Source: Streptomyces sp. NRRL S-350 (GTDB lineage: Bacteria; Actinomycetota; Actinomycetes; Streptomycetales; Streptomycetaceae). From it: a stretch of DNA of 39,918 bases. Positions within the stretch are counted from its first letter, which is position 1; each line of letters opens with the position of its first letter. The notes under the pieces were generated by a model. That model had not been told where the DNA came from and did not search any database. It saw nothing but the letters and a program-made list of their open reading frames with translations. Shown in pieces: positions 22,829-30,808 of this stretch. The stretch spans positions 1-39,918 of the forward strand of contig NZ_JOHO01000078.1 of assembly GCF_000719705.1 (NCBI RefSeq), written 5' to 3'. Position numbers and translations under genes: made by a program.

Positions 22829-23727
22829 CGGTGGGCCTCCGCGGTGGTGCGGGCGCCGGTGGTCGGGCCGGTGGTGGCCCGTCGAGCGGTGGTGGCCCGG
22901 TCGGCGGCGATCCGGCGCCAGGCGAGGAGGGCGCAGAGGGCGAAGCCGAGCGCGTTGCCGACTCCGTGGGTGGCGGCCATCCAGGTGAGGGTGGGGTGGG
23001 GGAGTCCGGCGGCCCGGCCGAGCGCCCACCAGAGGGCGAGCAGCATGGTGAGCGCGAGGACGGCCGAGGAGGCGGCGAGCAGCCGGGCGGTGGCCGCGTC
23101 GCCGGTCCGGGGGCGCAGCTCGCGCCAGGTGACCAGGCCGACCAGCCACATGCCGACGGCCAGCACGGCGGCTCCCGCGAACTGCCACCAGTCGCCGAGG
23201 AAGTACCCGGCCAGCACCAGCAGCGTGCCCGCCGGCACGCTGAGTGCCGCGCAGCGGGCCGCGCCGGAGCCGGGATCGGCGGCGCGGCAGACCAGCCCGG
23301 CGATCAGGGCGGCGGTGAACCCCGCGTAGTGGAAGTGCGGGACGGTCAGGGCCAGGATGTGCGGCTCGAAGCCGAACAGCGGGTAGCCGGAGCGCTCGGC
23401 GACCAGCGCGGCACCTGCCACCGAGGGCGCGGCGAGCGCGGTGAGGACGGCGACCTCGGCGGGCGCGAGCGAGCGGGTGCGGGCCAGCCGGAGCGGCGCG
23501 TGCAGGGCGATGGCCAGGGTGCCGAGGGCGTAGACGGCGGCGTTGCCGGTGGCCAGGGGGCCGTGCGGCAGCCAGAGCGAGAGTGCGCCGGGTACGGCGG
23601 CGACCGGCCAGAGGCGGCGGATCCGGGCGAGGCCGGGTTCGTCGATCAGGGCGAGGCCGAGCGGGACGACGGCGCCCATGCCGAGCAGGATCAGCAGGTC
23701 CACCAGTTCGGTGGTGCCTCCGTCCAT
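22825..23727 (-). CDS. YndJ family membrane protein
   Basis: 300 residues, about eight predicted transmembrane segments (for example LVDLLILLGMGAVVPLGLAL at about 7-26, VSVLTALAAPSVAGAAL-like and LLVLAGYFLGDWWQFAGAAVLAVGMWLVG). The family-typical core HILALTVPHFHYAGFTAALIAGL is present, including HFHYAGF. YndJ proteins have no established function. The ATG at 23727 has GGAGGG at 6-nt spacing; an upstream TTG (23754) falls inside a palindrome and is less likely. Two identical 14-bp palindromes occupy the promoter/leader. It is the first gene of the yndJ-DUF1990 pair. Confidence 0.85.
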   Translation of the reverse strand: MDGGTTELVDLLILLGMGAVVPLGLALIDEPGLARIRRLWPVAAVPGALSLWLPHGPLATGNAAVYALGTLAIALHAPLRLARTRSLAPAEVAVLTALAAPSVAGAALVAERSGYPLFGFEPHILALTVPHFHYAGFTAALIAGLVCRAADPGSGAARCAALSVPAGTLLVLAGYFLGDWWQFAGAAVLAVGMWLVGLVTWRELRPRTGDAATARLLAASSAVLALTMLLALWWALGRAAGLPHPTLTWMAATHGVGNALGFALCALLAWRRIAADRATTARRATTGPTTGARTTAEAHR

Positions 23728-23740
23728 GGCGGACCCTCCA

Positions 23741-23800
23741 TTGAACGCGTTCAAATGAGCTTCGACGTCGACTCTACGCCGCAGTGTTGAACGCGTTCAA
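23741..23800. promoter_or_regulatory. Paired identical 14-bp palindromes upstream of yndJ
   Basis: TTGAACGCGTTCAA occurs at 23741-23754 and 23787-23800, both perfect palindromes with centres 46 bp apart. The proximal one sits immediately before the YndJ ribosome binding site. No regulator gene adjoins. Spacing between GAAC and GTTC is 2 nt, unlike the LexA box (4 nt). Confidence 0.8.
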
Positions 23801-23891
23801 CTCGCCCCCGGGGTGGCCCGGGCCCGGCTGGCCTGGTGTTCACGCGGGGTGCGGCGCACTCTGGAGGGGTAACCGATGGAGGTGATCCGCC

Positions 23892-24161
23892 ATGCAGACT
23901 CTGGTCGGCTGGCACATCGAGATGGAGTTCCGCGAGGACGGCCCGCGGACCAGCGCCGCCGCCCTGCTCCGGCTCGGCGACGGGCGCGAACTGCGGGCCC
24001 ACGGCTACAGCAGTCGCCACCCCTCCGACCCGGAACAGTTGCGGGTCGGCGAGGAGATCGCGGGGGCCCGGGCGCTCAACGACCTCGCCTCCCAGCTGCT
24101 CACCAAGGCCCACGGCGAGATCCAGGAGGTCAGCCCGGTCCCGACCCACCCGCTCTCGTGA
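23892..24161 (+). CDS. DUF1876 domain protein
   Basis: 89 residues covering the whole small domain: GWHIEMEFREDGPRTSAAALLRLGDGRELRAHGYSSRHPSDPEQLRVGEEIAGARALNDLASQLL. This is the actinobacterial DUF1876 family, a small double-stranded-RNA-binding-like fold of unknown role. A very strong ribosome binding site (GGAGGTGATC) precedes the ATG, which suggests high expression. Its stop overlaps the GTG of a second small gene by 4 nt. Confidence 0.88.
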   Translation: MQTLVGWHIEMEFREDGPRTSAAALLRLGDGRELRAHGYSSRHPSDPEQLRVGEEIAGARALNDLASQLLTKAHGEIQEVSPVPTHPLS

Positions 24162-24352
24162 CCACCCCGAGCGATCGCGCCGGACCGGAGCCGACCCGCG
24201 CGCGGATCCCGCTGATCTGCCCGCGCTGCGGGCGCGAGCAGCAGGTCGTGCCCGGCGGCCCCGAGCGGGCGATCAGGGTCGTCCACGTCGGCACGGGCCG
24301 GGAGGCCTGTGAGCCGGAGGACCTGGCGCGGGCGCCGGACGACGACTCCTGA
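24158..24352 (+). CDS. 64-residue CxxC mini-protein coupled to DUF1876
   Basis: Starts with GTG overlapping the DUF1876 stop codon (GTGA) and ends at 24352. RARIPLICPRCGREQQVVPG carries one CPRC pair and RVVHVGTGREACEPEDLARAPDDD follows, with a third Cys. It resembles a half zinc ribbon. The overlap and codon bias argue for a real coding sequence. Function unknown. Confidence 0.6.
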   Translation: MTTPSDRAGPEPTRARIPLICPRCGREQQVVPGGPERAIRVVHVGTGREACEPEDLARAPDDDS

Positions 24353-24413
24353 ACGAACCCCGGCGCCCCACCGACCCACCGCCCCGCCGACCCCCGCCGC
24401 AGCGCCCCGCCGT

Positions 24414-24467
24414 CGCAGCACGGAGCGCCGCAGCGCGCAGCACCGCAGCACCGCAGCACGGAGCGCC
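24414..24467. repeat. Short direct repeats downstream of PPOX gene
   Basis: cgcagcacggagcgcc occurs at 24414-24429 and 24452-24467, with further gcagcaccgcagcacc repeats between. They lie within 10-60 bp past the stop of the minus-strand PPOX gene. Confidence 0.65.
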
Positions 24468-24474
24468 CTGCCGC

Positions 24475-24915
24475 TCAGTTGACGCAGTACGTGCCCGGTG
24501 GCTGCCACTCCGGCCCGACCAGCCGCTGCTCCAGCTCGTTCAGCGTGATCCGGATCCCGACCGTCCCGGCCAACCCGACCCGGAACCGGCTGCGGGCCAG
24601 CGCGATCAGCGCCGTGAGCCCGTACTTGTTGATCAGCGAGGTGCGGTAGCGCGCGGTCGCGTCCGGGTCGCAGAGCCGTGCGCGGGCCGGGAGGCGGCGG
24701 CCGGTCGGGCGTCCGTGGGCGTCGCAGGGGCCGATCAGTACCCGGGGGTGGCGGCGGATGCGCTCGGCCTCGCCGGAGTGGGCGGGGGTCCAGACCCCGA
24801 GGGCCGTGCCGTCCTGTACGACCCAGAGCTGCGACTCCTGCCGGTTGCCGTGCTCGTCGAAGGTGGTGAGCAGGAGGTATCTGCTGTCGGCGAGCTGGTC
24901 GGTTCGGTCGTGCAC
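24475..24915 (-). CDS. PPOX-class (F420-type) oxidoreductase, Rv2061-like
   Basis: 146 residues: LADSRYLLLTTFDEHGNRQESQLWVVQDGTALGVWTPAHSGEAERIRRHPRVLIGPCDAHGRPTGRRLPARARLCDPD, then KYGLTALIALARSRFRVGLAGTVGIRITL. This is the split beta-barrel FMN/F420-binding fold, with a sequence pattern like the actinobacterial Rv2061 subgroup of F420-dependent PPOX proteins. Cofactor F420 is inferred from family, not shown. The GTG start follows GGGAGGACATC. It lies 29 nt downstream of the qcrB-like pseudogene and was probably in the same transcription unit. Confidence 0.83.
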   Translation of the reverse strand: MHDRTDQLADSRYLLLTTFDEHGNRQESQLWVVQDGTALGVWTPAHSGEAERIRRHPRVLIGPCDAHGRPTGRRLPARARLCDPDATARYRTSLINKYGLTALIALARSRFRVGLAGTVGIRITLNELEQRLVGPEWQPPGTYCVN

Positions 24916-24944
24916 GATGTCCTCCCTCTGGTGTCGGGGGCGGG

Positions 24945-26368
24945 TCAGTGCCCGTGGCCCTCGGCGATCTCGCGGTACTCCTCGGCGGTGGGCTTGGGGA
25001 TCTGCGCGTGTTCGCCGTGGAATCCGCGGGACAGCCTGACCCGGGTGCGGGTGAGCGCTCCCGTCGGGCGGGCCACTCCATTCTCGTCCGCGGGGGCGGG
25101 CAGGACGAGGGGGCGGGGCTGCTCGTGTGCCGTGAGCCGGTGCCGTTCGGCAGGGCTGAGCCCGGCGTGCACCTCGGTGAACTCGCCGTGCGGCAGGCGC
25201 TTGATGACGCCGGTCTCCCGTCCGTGCAGCACCTTCTCGCGGTCCCGGCGCTGCAGGCCGAGGCACCACCGCTTGGTGACGAGGAAGACGGCGACCGGGA
25301 CGGCGAAGGCGCCGGCGCGCACCGCGTAGGTGATGGCGTTGAGCGACAGGTGCAGGTGGGTGGCGATGAGGTCGTTGCCGCCGCCCGCGAGCATCACCAG
25401 GTAGAGGCTGATCCAGGCGGCGCCGAGCGCGGTGCGCACGGGAGCGTTGCGCGGCCGGTCGAGCAGGTGGTGCTCCCGCGCGTCGTCGGTCACCCAGCTC
25501 TCCACGAAGGGGTAGGCCGCGATGGCGAAGAGGATCACGGGGAACAGCAGGAACGGGATCAGTACGCCGAGGTTGAGGGTGTGCCCCCACAGCCCGACCT
25601 CCCAGCCGGGCATCACCCGGATCAGGCCCTCGGCGAAGCCCATGTACCAGTCCGGCTGGGCGTCGGTGGAGACCTGGTCGGGCCGGTACGGGCCGTACGA
25701 CCAGATCGGGTTGACGGTCGCGATCGCCGACACCAGCGCCACGATGCCGAAGACGAGGAAGAAGAACCCGCCGGCCTTGGCCAGGTAGACCGGCATCAGC
25801 GGCATGCCGACGACGTTCTTCTCGGTCCTGCCGGGCCCGGCCCACTGGGTGTGCTTGTGGTAGAAGACCAGGATCAGGTGCGCGACCAGCAGGCCGAGCA
25901 TGATGCCGGGGATCAGCAGCACGTGGATGGTGAAGAACAGACCCAGTTGATCTCGCGCGGCTTGCGGAACGCGCCGGTGAAGAACACCCGCATCATGTGG
26001 ACGAACATGGCGGCGACGAAGACGATCGCCGCCCAGTGGTGGATCTGGCGGATCAGCAGCCCGCCGCGGACCTCGAAGCTGATGTCCACGGTGGAGGCGT
26101 AGGCCTCCGACATCGCGATGCCCTTGAGCGGCACGTAGGAGCCGTCGTAGACGACCTCGCCCATGCTCGGCTTGAAGAACAGGGTCAGCCAGACGCCGGT
26201 CAGGATGATGATCAGGAAGGTGTAGAGGCAGATCTCGCCCAGCATGAAGGACCAGTGGTCCGGGAAGATCTTGCGGAGGTTGGCCCTGGCCAGGGTGTGG
26301 ATCCCCAGTCGGCCGTCCGCCCAGTCGGCGGCCCGCCGCCCCCGTCCTGGGCTCTGATTCCGGGTCAT
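24945..26368 (-). pseudogene. qcrB-like: Disrupted cytochrome b (qcrB-like) gene
   Basis: The 5' part (from ATG 26368) encodes a good QcrB N-terminus, including [27 protein letters not shown] and the helix-B heme region [25 protein letters not shown], up to [10 protein letters not shown]. The next codons shift frame. In the -1 neighbour frame the protein resumes at [31 protein letters not shown] (helix-D heme His) and continues with QPDWYMGF (the PEWY-type motif) to a normal C-terminus at 24945. Compared with family members, roughly 55-60 residues (helix C and the quinol-site loop between NWV and FFTIHV) are missing at about 25945. An internal deletion plus frameshift has therefore broken it. 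There are no qcrA/qcrC neighbours, so this is an orphan paralogue and not the main bc1 cytochrome b. Confidence 0.85.
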
Positions 26369-26395
26369 GTCGCACGCACCTCGGTCCCAAGGAAA

Positions 26396-26450
26396 CGGGG
26401 AGATGTCCCCGATTCGCACTGGGCTCCACCTTAAACGGGGGATCATCCCC
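26396..26450. promoter_or_regulatory. Paired CGGGG-N5-TCCCC operators upstream of qcrB-like gene
   Basis: CGGGGAGATGTCCCC (26396-26410, next base G) and CGGGGGATCATCCCC (26436-26450), each preceded by AAA, lie 28-82 bp upstream of the qcrB-like ATG. Centres are about 40 bp apart. The same paired layout sits in front of the TetR gene (29044-29099). Confidence 0.7.
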
Positions 26451-26600
26451 ACTTCCACCCGGGGGTCGGCCGGGACGTGCACCGGAGACCGCGCCGGAGG
26501 CGGTACCGGAGGCTGCGCCCTCGCCGGAAACGCCGAGCGGCCCGCCCGGTGCCGTGAGACACCGGACGGGCCGCGTACGCACCCGAGTAACCCCTGCGCG

Positions 26601-28145
26601 TCAGTGCACCAGCACCGGCACCTCGTCGCTCTTCGCGGCGACCGCACCGGTGGCCGCACCCGACGAGCCCGGCCGGCCGGCGTTGATGAAGGTGAAGGCG
26701 ACCGTGGCGGCCGCCACCAGGATCCCGAAGGACACCCAGATCGCGGTCGAAAAGCCGTGCACCATGCCCTGGAACTGCAGGGCCTTGGCGGCGGCCGGCG
26801 AGCCGGCCGCGGCGGCGGTGGCGTGCGAGGTCAGCCAGCTGGTGGTCGCGCTGGCCGCGATGGTGTTCAGCAGCGCGGTGCCGATGGCGCCGCCGACCTG
26901 CTGCGAGGTGTTGACCATCGCGGAGGCCACCCCGGCGTCGCGCGGCTGGACGCCGTACGTGGCCAGGCTCATGGCCGGCATGAACGCGGTGCCCATGCCG
27001 AGGCCCATCAGGATCAGGCCGGGCAGGATCAGCGCCGGGTACGAGGTGTCCAGGCCGATGTGGGTCAGCAGGAACATGCCGACCGAGGCGGTCAGGAAGC
27101 CGGGCGCCATCAGGTAGCGCGCCGGGACGCGGGTCATCAGCCGGGCACCGATCTGGGTCGAGCCGGTGATCATGCCCGCCACCATCGGCAGGAAGGCGAC
27201 GCCGGTCAGCACCGGGCTGTAGCCGCGCACGACCTGCAGGTAGTAGGTCAGGAAGAGGAACAGGCCGAACATGCCGATCACGGCCATGCCCAGCGACAGG
27301 TACACCCCGCCGCGGTTGCGGTTCAGCACCACGCGCAGCGGCAGCAGCGGGGCCTTGACCCTGCGCTCCACCAGGACGAAGGCGCCCAGCAGCACGACGG
27401 CGGCGACGAACAGGCCCAGGGTGCTGCCGGCCGTCCAGCCGGAGGACTCGGCCCGGGTGAAGCCGTACACCAGGGAGACCAGGCCGGTGGTCACCAGCAG
27501 CACGCCGGGGATGTCCAGCTTGTTGCGGTTGCGGCCCTCGGCGGGCTCGTGGATCACCATGACGGCGCCCACGGCGGCCACGATGGCGAACGGGATGTTG
27601 ACGAAGAAGGTCCAGCGCCAGTTCATGTACTCGGTCAGCAGGCCGCCGAGGATCAGGCCGATGGCGCCACCGCCACCGGCGATCGCACCGTAGATGCCGA
27701 AGGCCTTGGCGCGCTCCTTGGCTTCGGTGAAGGTCACCGCGAGCAGCGACAGCGCGGCCGGGGCGAGCAGCGCGCCGAACACGCCCTGCAGGGCGCGGGA
27801 GCCGAGCAGCATCGCGGTGTTGGCCGCGGCGCCGCCGAGTGCGGAGGCGAGGGCGAAGCCGGTCAGGCCGACGATGAACGTCCGCTTGCGGCCCCAGAGG
27901 TCCGCGATCCGGCCGCCGAACAGCAGCAGGCCGCCGAAGGCCAGCGCGTAGGCGGTGATCACCCACTGGCGGTTGCCGTCGGAGATGCCCAGGTCGCGCT
28001 GGGCGGACGGCAGGGCGATGTTCACGATGGTCGCGTCGAGGACGACCATCAGCTGGGCGAGGCCGATGAATATCAGGGCCTTCCAGCGCCGAGGATCGGG
28101 CAGTGTCGCCGGTCGGGCGTCGGTTTGAGACATGGGGGTACTCAC
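26601..28145 (-). CDS. MFS multidrug efflux transporter, DHA2 (14-TM) family
   Basis: 514 residues. TM1 plus motif C region [30 protein letters not shown], motif A at [14 protein letters not shown] (about 77-90), [20 protein letters not shown], and [30 protein letters not shown] (antiporter signature). Fourteen hydrophobic segments to [17 protein letters not shown]. Proton-driven drug export of the EmrB/QacA type. The GTG at 28145 or the ATG at 28133 are both plausible starts. It lies downstream of the TetR regulator on the same strand, but has its own 195-bp promoter region with two CCGTACGG palindromes (28178-28208), distinct from the TetR autoregulatory sites. Confidence 0.93.
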   Translation of the reverse strand: MSTPMSQTDARPATLPDPRRWKALIFIGLAQLMVVLDATIVNIALPSAQRDLGISDGNRQWVITAYALAFGGLLLFGGRIADLWGRKRTFIVGLTGFALASALGGAAANTAMLLGSRALQGVFGALLAPAALSLLAVTFTEAKERAKAFGIYGAIAGGGGAIGLILGGLLTEYMNWRWTFFVNIPFAIVAAVGAVMVIHEPAEGRNRNKLDIPGVLLVTTGLVSLVYGFTRAESSGWTAGSTLGLFVAAVVLLGAFVLVERRVKAPLLPLRVVLNRNRGGVYLSLGMAVIGMFGLFLFLTYYLQVVRGYSPVLTGVAFLPMVAGMITGSTQIGARLMTRVPARYLMAPGFLTASVGMFLLTHIGLDTSYPALILPGLILMGLGMGTAFMPAMSLATYGVQPRDAGVASAMVNTSQQVGGAIGTALLNTIAASATTSWLTSHATAAAAGSPAAAKALQFQGMVHGFSTAIWVSFGILVAAATVAFTFINAGRPGSSGAATGAVAAKSDEVPVLVH

Positions 28146-28177
28146 TTCACGGTGCGTGGTGTGCGTGAACGGTCAAC

Positions 28178-28208
28178 TCCCGTACGGGAACGGCAGGTTG
28201 CCGTACGG
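28178..28208. promoter_or_regulatory. Two CCGTACGG palindromes upstream of efflux gene
   Basis: TCCCGTACGGGA (28178-28189) and CCGTACGG (28201-28208) have centres 21 bp apart (two helical turns), 33-63 bp upstream of the transporter start. This is the usual position for a repressor operator. Confidence 0.6.
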
Positions 28209-28340
28209 TGAATGGTGCTCGAAAAGCTCGGAGGCGGGCCTGTGCGGCGCCGCTCGGGTGCGGCGGGCGCTCGGGGTCGCCGGTCGGATCGGCCGTGGTG
28301 TTCGGGTCGGCCGCGGTGTTCGGATCAGGGTGGTGCTCGG

Positions 28341-29021
28341 TCAGTTCTGGGTCAGGAAGTCCTCGAAGGTCGCCGCCCGGCCGGGCAGGACCGAACGGGC
28401 CGGCGCGCGCAGGCCGTCCAGGAACAGCTGCAGGTGCCGGTGGACGAACTCGTCCAGCGCCCGGCACGAGGTGCCCGGCAGTGGCCGCGTCAGCTGGCTC
28501 ATCGCGATGAACAGGTCGCCGTGCTCGACGTCCGGCCGCAGTTCGCCCGCGGCCCGGGCGCGCTCCATCAGTCCGCTCACGGCGGTCCGCAGGCGCTCCC
28601 GGATCTCGGTCAACTCCGGGTCGAGCGGGTCGACATGGCTGGTGAACAGCGCGCAGAGGCCGCCGACCTTCTCCGCGACGGTCGCGTGCGCGAACCGCTG
28701 CAGAGCGTCGAACGGGCCGCCGCCGTCAGCGGCGTCCGCCTCCGCCGTCGCCGTCTCGGCGAGGGCCAGGATGCGGTTCTTGACGAGCAGTGCCACCTCG
28801 CGGATCAGTGCCATCCGGTCCGGGAAGTTCCGGTACAGGGTGGCGTTGCCGACCCCCGCCCGCTTCGCGATCTCGTCCAGCGGCGCATCCGCACCGTGCT
28901 CGACGAACGCGTCCCGGGCCGCCAGCACGATCCGCTCCCGGTTCCGGCTCGCGTCCGCACGCAACTTGGGCGTACGCACACTCCCCGCGGGACGGACCGA
29001 CTCGGCGGTGGCGGTGGTCAC
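28341..29021 (-). CDS. TetR family transcriptional repressor
   Basis: 226 residues. TetR helix-turn-helix: KLRADASRNRERIVLAARDAFVEHGADAPLDEIAKRAGVGNATLYRNFPDRMALIREV (about 18-75), then a variable ligand-binding domain ending FEDFLTQN. GTG start at 29021 with GGAGGAG 10 nt upstream. Two CGGGGA-N5-TCCCCG palindromes precede it, which implies autoregulation. The efflux pump gene follows on the same strand. The second copy of the operator layout upstream of the qcrB-like gene suggests it also governs that locus. Confidence 0.93.
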   Translation of the reverse strand: MTTATAESVRPAGSVRTPKLRADASRNRERIVLAARDAFVEHGADAPLDEIAKRAGVGNATLYRNFPDRMALIREVALLVKNRILALAETATAEADAADGGGPFDALQRFAHATVAEKVGGLCALFTSHVDPLDPELTEIRERLRTAVSGLMERARAAGELRPDVEHGDLFIAMSQLTRPLPGTSCRALDEFVHRHLQLFLDGLRAPARSVLPGRAATFEDFLTQN

Positions 29022-29043
29022 GACGACTGCTCCTCCAGGATAC

Positions 29044-29099
29044 CGGGGAAATTCTCCCCGCTTCTGCCAACGTACTCGGAAACGGGGAATCCGTCCCCG
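29044..29099. promoter_or_regulatory. Paired CGGGGA-N5-TCCCCG operators upstream of TetR gene
   Basis: CGGGGAAATTCTCCCCG (29044-29060) and CGGGGAATCCGTCCCCG (29083-29099) are two 17-bp palindromes with centres 39 bp apart, 23-79 bp upstream of the TetR GTG. Confidence 0.78.
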
Positions 29100-29444
29100 G
29101 AATTTCCCGTGGCAGTGTGACCTGCGCCACATGGACTGGCGGTCGGTCCTCGTGCCGGGGTGCGGAGCGGGCTCCGGCCGGTCCGGCGGGCGCGCGGCCC
29201 GCCACCGCCCGCCACCCGCCACCCGCCGCCCGCCACCCGGCCCCGGCCATCGGGTCGCGGCCACCTCGGACTTCCGCCCGCCGCGCCCCGGAGGGCCGGG
29301 TGCACGGGGAGCCGGGTGCGCCGATCCGGGCATGGCTTCCCCGGGCTGTCCGGGGTGGCGGCCTAGGCTGTGGGCGTCCCGGGCGGCCGGTGGGCCGTGG
29401 GAGTCGGGAGGGGCCCGGCGGCCGGGTGGGCGAGGAGGTCCGCG
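29100..29444. other. Divergent intergenic region between TetR and VOC genes
   Basis: About 345 bp of GC-rich DNA beyond the TetR operators. It includes a short-period ccgccaccc-type repeat run (about 29210-29245). I see no gene, RNA or clear promoter. One GGAAT-N18-GTG sequence near 29086 is one base short of a SigR consensus and far from the downstream gene, so it is not called. Confidence 0.5.
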
Positions 29445-30230
29445 ATGGGCAGCGGTGAGACCGCCGAGGTGCGTTGTGTGGCGGCCGTTCCGTGCTGGGT
29501 GAGCCTGACGGCCGGAGACCTGGAGGGGGCCAAGGAGTTCTACGGGCCGCTGCTCGGCTGGGAGTTCGAGGCCGGACCGGACCGCTTCGGGCCGTACGTG
29601 CACGCCGTGACCGGCGGGGAGGCGGTGGCCGGGCTGGGCGCCCCGGGCGGCGGGGCCATCCCGCTCGCGTGGACCAGCTACTTCGGGACGGAGAGCGCCG
29701 ACGCCGCCGCCGACGCGGTGCGTGAGCGCGGCGCGACCCTGGCGGTCGGCCCGCTGGCCTTCGACGCCGGGCGGGTGGCCTTCGCGGCGGACCCGGCGGG
29801 TGCGGTGTTCGGCATCTGGGAGGGCCCGCTGGGCTGGGCCCGGAAGCTGGAGCTGCTTGGAGCGCCGGTCTGGATCGAGCTGCGCACCCCGGACCCGTTC
29901 GCGGCGGCGCTGTTCTACGGCGAGGTGTTCCGCTGGGACGGCCGCGACCCGGAGCGCTTCGACGTCCGCTGGGAGCACGACCGGGTGGTGCTGCGGGCGG
30001 AGGGCACCAGTGTCGCGGCGCTGGCCAAGGAGCAGTCGAGCGGCCCCGCGGGGATGCCGCCGCACTGGGAGGTCTCCTTCGCCGTCCCGGACACCGACCG
30101 GGCGCTGGCCCGGGCCGTCGAGCTGGGCGGCGCGGCGCTCGGCCCGGCCTTCGACTCCCCGTACGGGCGGGTGGCGCGGCTGCGGGACCGCGAGGGCGCC
30201 CGGTTCGCGGTGATCAGTCCGCAGGGCTGA
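29445..30230 (+). CDS. Two-domain VOC (glyoxalase/dioxygenase-fold) protein
   Basis: 261 residues with two VOC halves: CWVSLTAGDLEGAKEFYGPLLGWEFEAG...AFAADPAGAVFGIWEG (about 14-125) and VWIELRTPDPFAAALFYGEVFRWDG...ARLRDREGARFAVISPQG (about 140-261). This arrangement is common in Streptomyces proteins annotated as hydroxylases or glyoxalases, related to CFP32-type proteins. Metal ligands are not conserved enough to claim a reaction. Start ATG 29445 follows CGAGGAGG. Its 3' end overlaps the convergent hemerythrin gene by 17 bp. Confidence 0.88.
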   Translation: MGSGETAEVRCVAAVPCWVSLTAGDLEGAKEFYGPLLGWEFEAGPDRFGPYVHAVTGGEAVAGLGAPGGGAIPLAWTSYFGTESADAAADAVRERGATLAVGPLAFDAGRVAFAADPAGAVFGIWEGPLGWARKLELLGAPVWIELRTPDPFAAALFYGEVFRWDGRDPERFDVRWEHDRVVLRAEGTSVAALAKEQSSGPAGMPPHWEVSFAVPDTDRALARAVELGGAALGPAFDSPYGRVARLRDREGARFAVISPQG

Positions 30231-30690
30231 CCGGAGGGCCGAGGCCGAGTTCCGCGCGCTCGGCGCGCAGCCGGTCGCCGAGCGCCGTGCGGGCGGCGGC
30301 GGGCAGCGCCTTGCGGGCGGCGGGGAAGAGCCGGTCCTCCTCGCCGCGCAGGTGCCGCCGCAGGGTGTCGGCGAGGCCGCGCAGCAGGGTGTCGAAGGCC
30401 GGGTCGGCCGGCTGGAGCGCCTGCAGGTCGGAGAGGTACTGCCCGATCGCCAGGTGGTCGTGGATGCTGCTGAACACCAGGGCCCCGCCGTCGGGCACGT
30501 CGTGCTGCACCACGGGGAAGAGGTGCTCCTCCTCGGCGGTGCAGTGGGCGAACAGCAGGTCGGTCAACCTGGTCACCAGGTCGCCGCGGTCGGTGCCGCG
30601 GGCCGGCGCGGCCTCGATCGCGTCGAGCAGTTCGGTGACCGCCCGGTGGTCGGCGGTGAATTCGCCGAGGATGTCCGGCCTGCGGCTCAT
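30214..30690 (-). CDS. Hemerythrin-domain (HHE) protein
   Basis: 158 residues. Hemerythrin iron ligands are spread as expected: FTADHRAVTELL (His), LLFAHCTAEEEHLFPVV (HxxxExxHxF), SSIHDHLAI (His) and LRRHLRGEEDRLFPAA (HxxxEE). Such proteins bind a di-iron centre and sense or carry O2/NO or help with iron stress. ATG at 30690. The C-terminal codons overlap the convergent VOC gene (30214-30230), so transcription of one would produce antisense to the other's end. Confidence 0.9.
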   Translation of the reverse strand: MSRRPDILGEFTADHRAVTELLDAIEAAPARGTDRGDLVTRLTDLLFAHCTAEEEHLFPVVQHDVPDGGALVFSSIHDHLAIGQYLSDLQALQPADPAFDTLLRGLADTLRRHLRGEEDRLFPAARKALPAAARTALGDRLRAERAELGLGPPVSPAD

Positions 30691-30808
30691 GGTGCCCGCC
30701 TCTCGCACGGAAGACTGCCCCCGCACCTTCCAGTATCCGGCGTCGGGCCGCTCCCCCGGGCACGCCGGTGCACACCGGGCCGCTGCGCTCACCTGGGCGG
30801 GCGTGCGC

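Noticed and set aside
23741..23800. LexA/SOS boxes upstream of yndJ
   Set aside because: GAAC and GTTC are separated by 2 nt; the actinobacterial LexA box needs 4 nt between them.
24945..26368. Sequencing error splitting an otherwise normal qcrB
   Set aside because: About 55-60 residues are missing at the junction, which a single-base error cannot cause.
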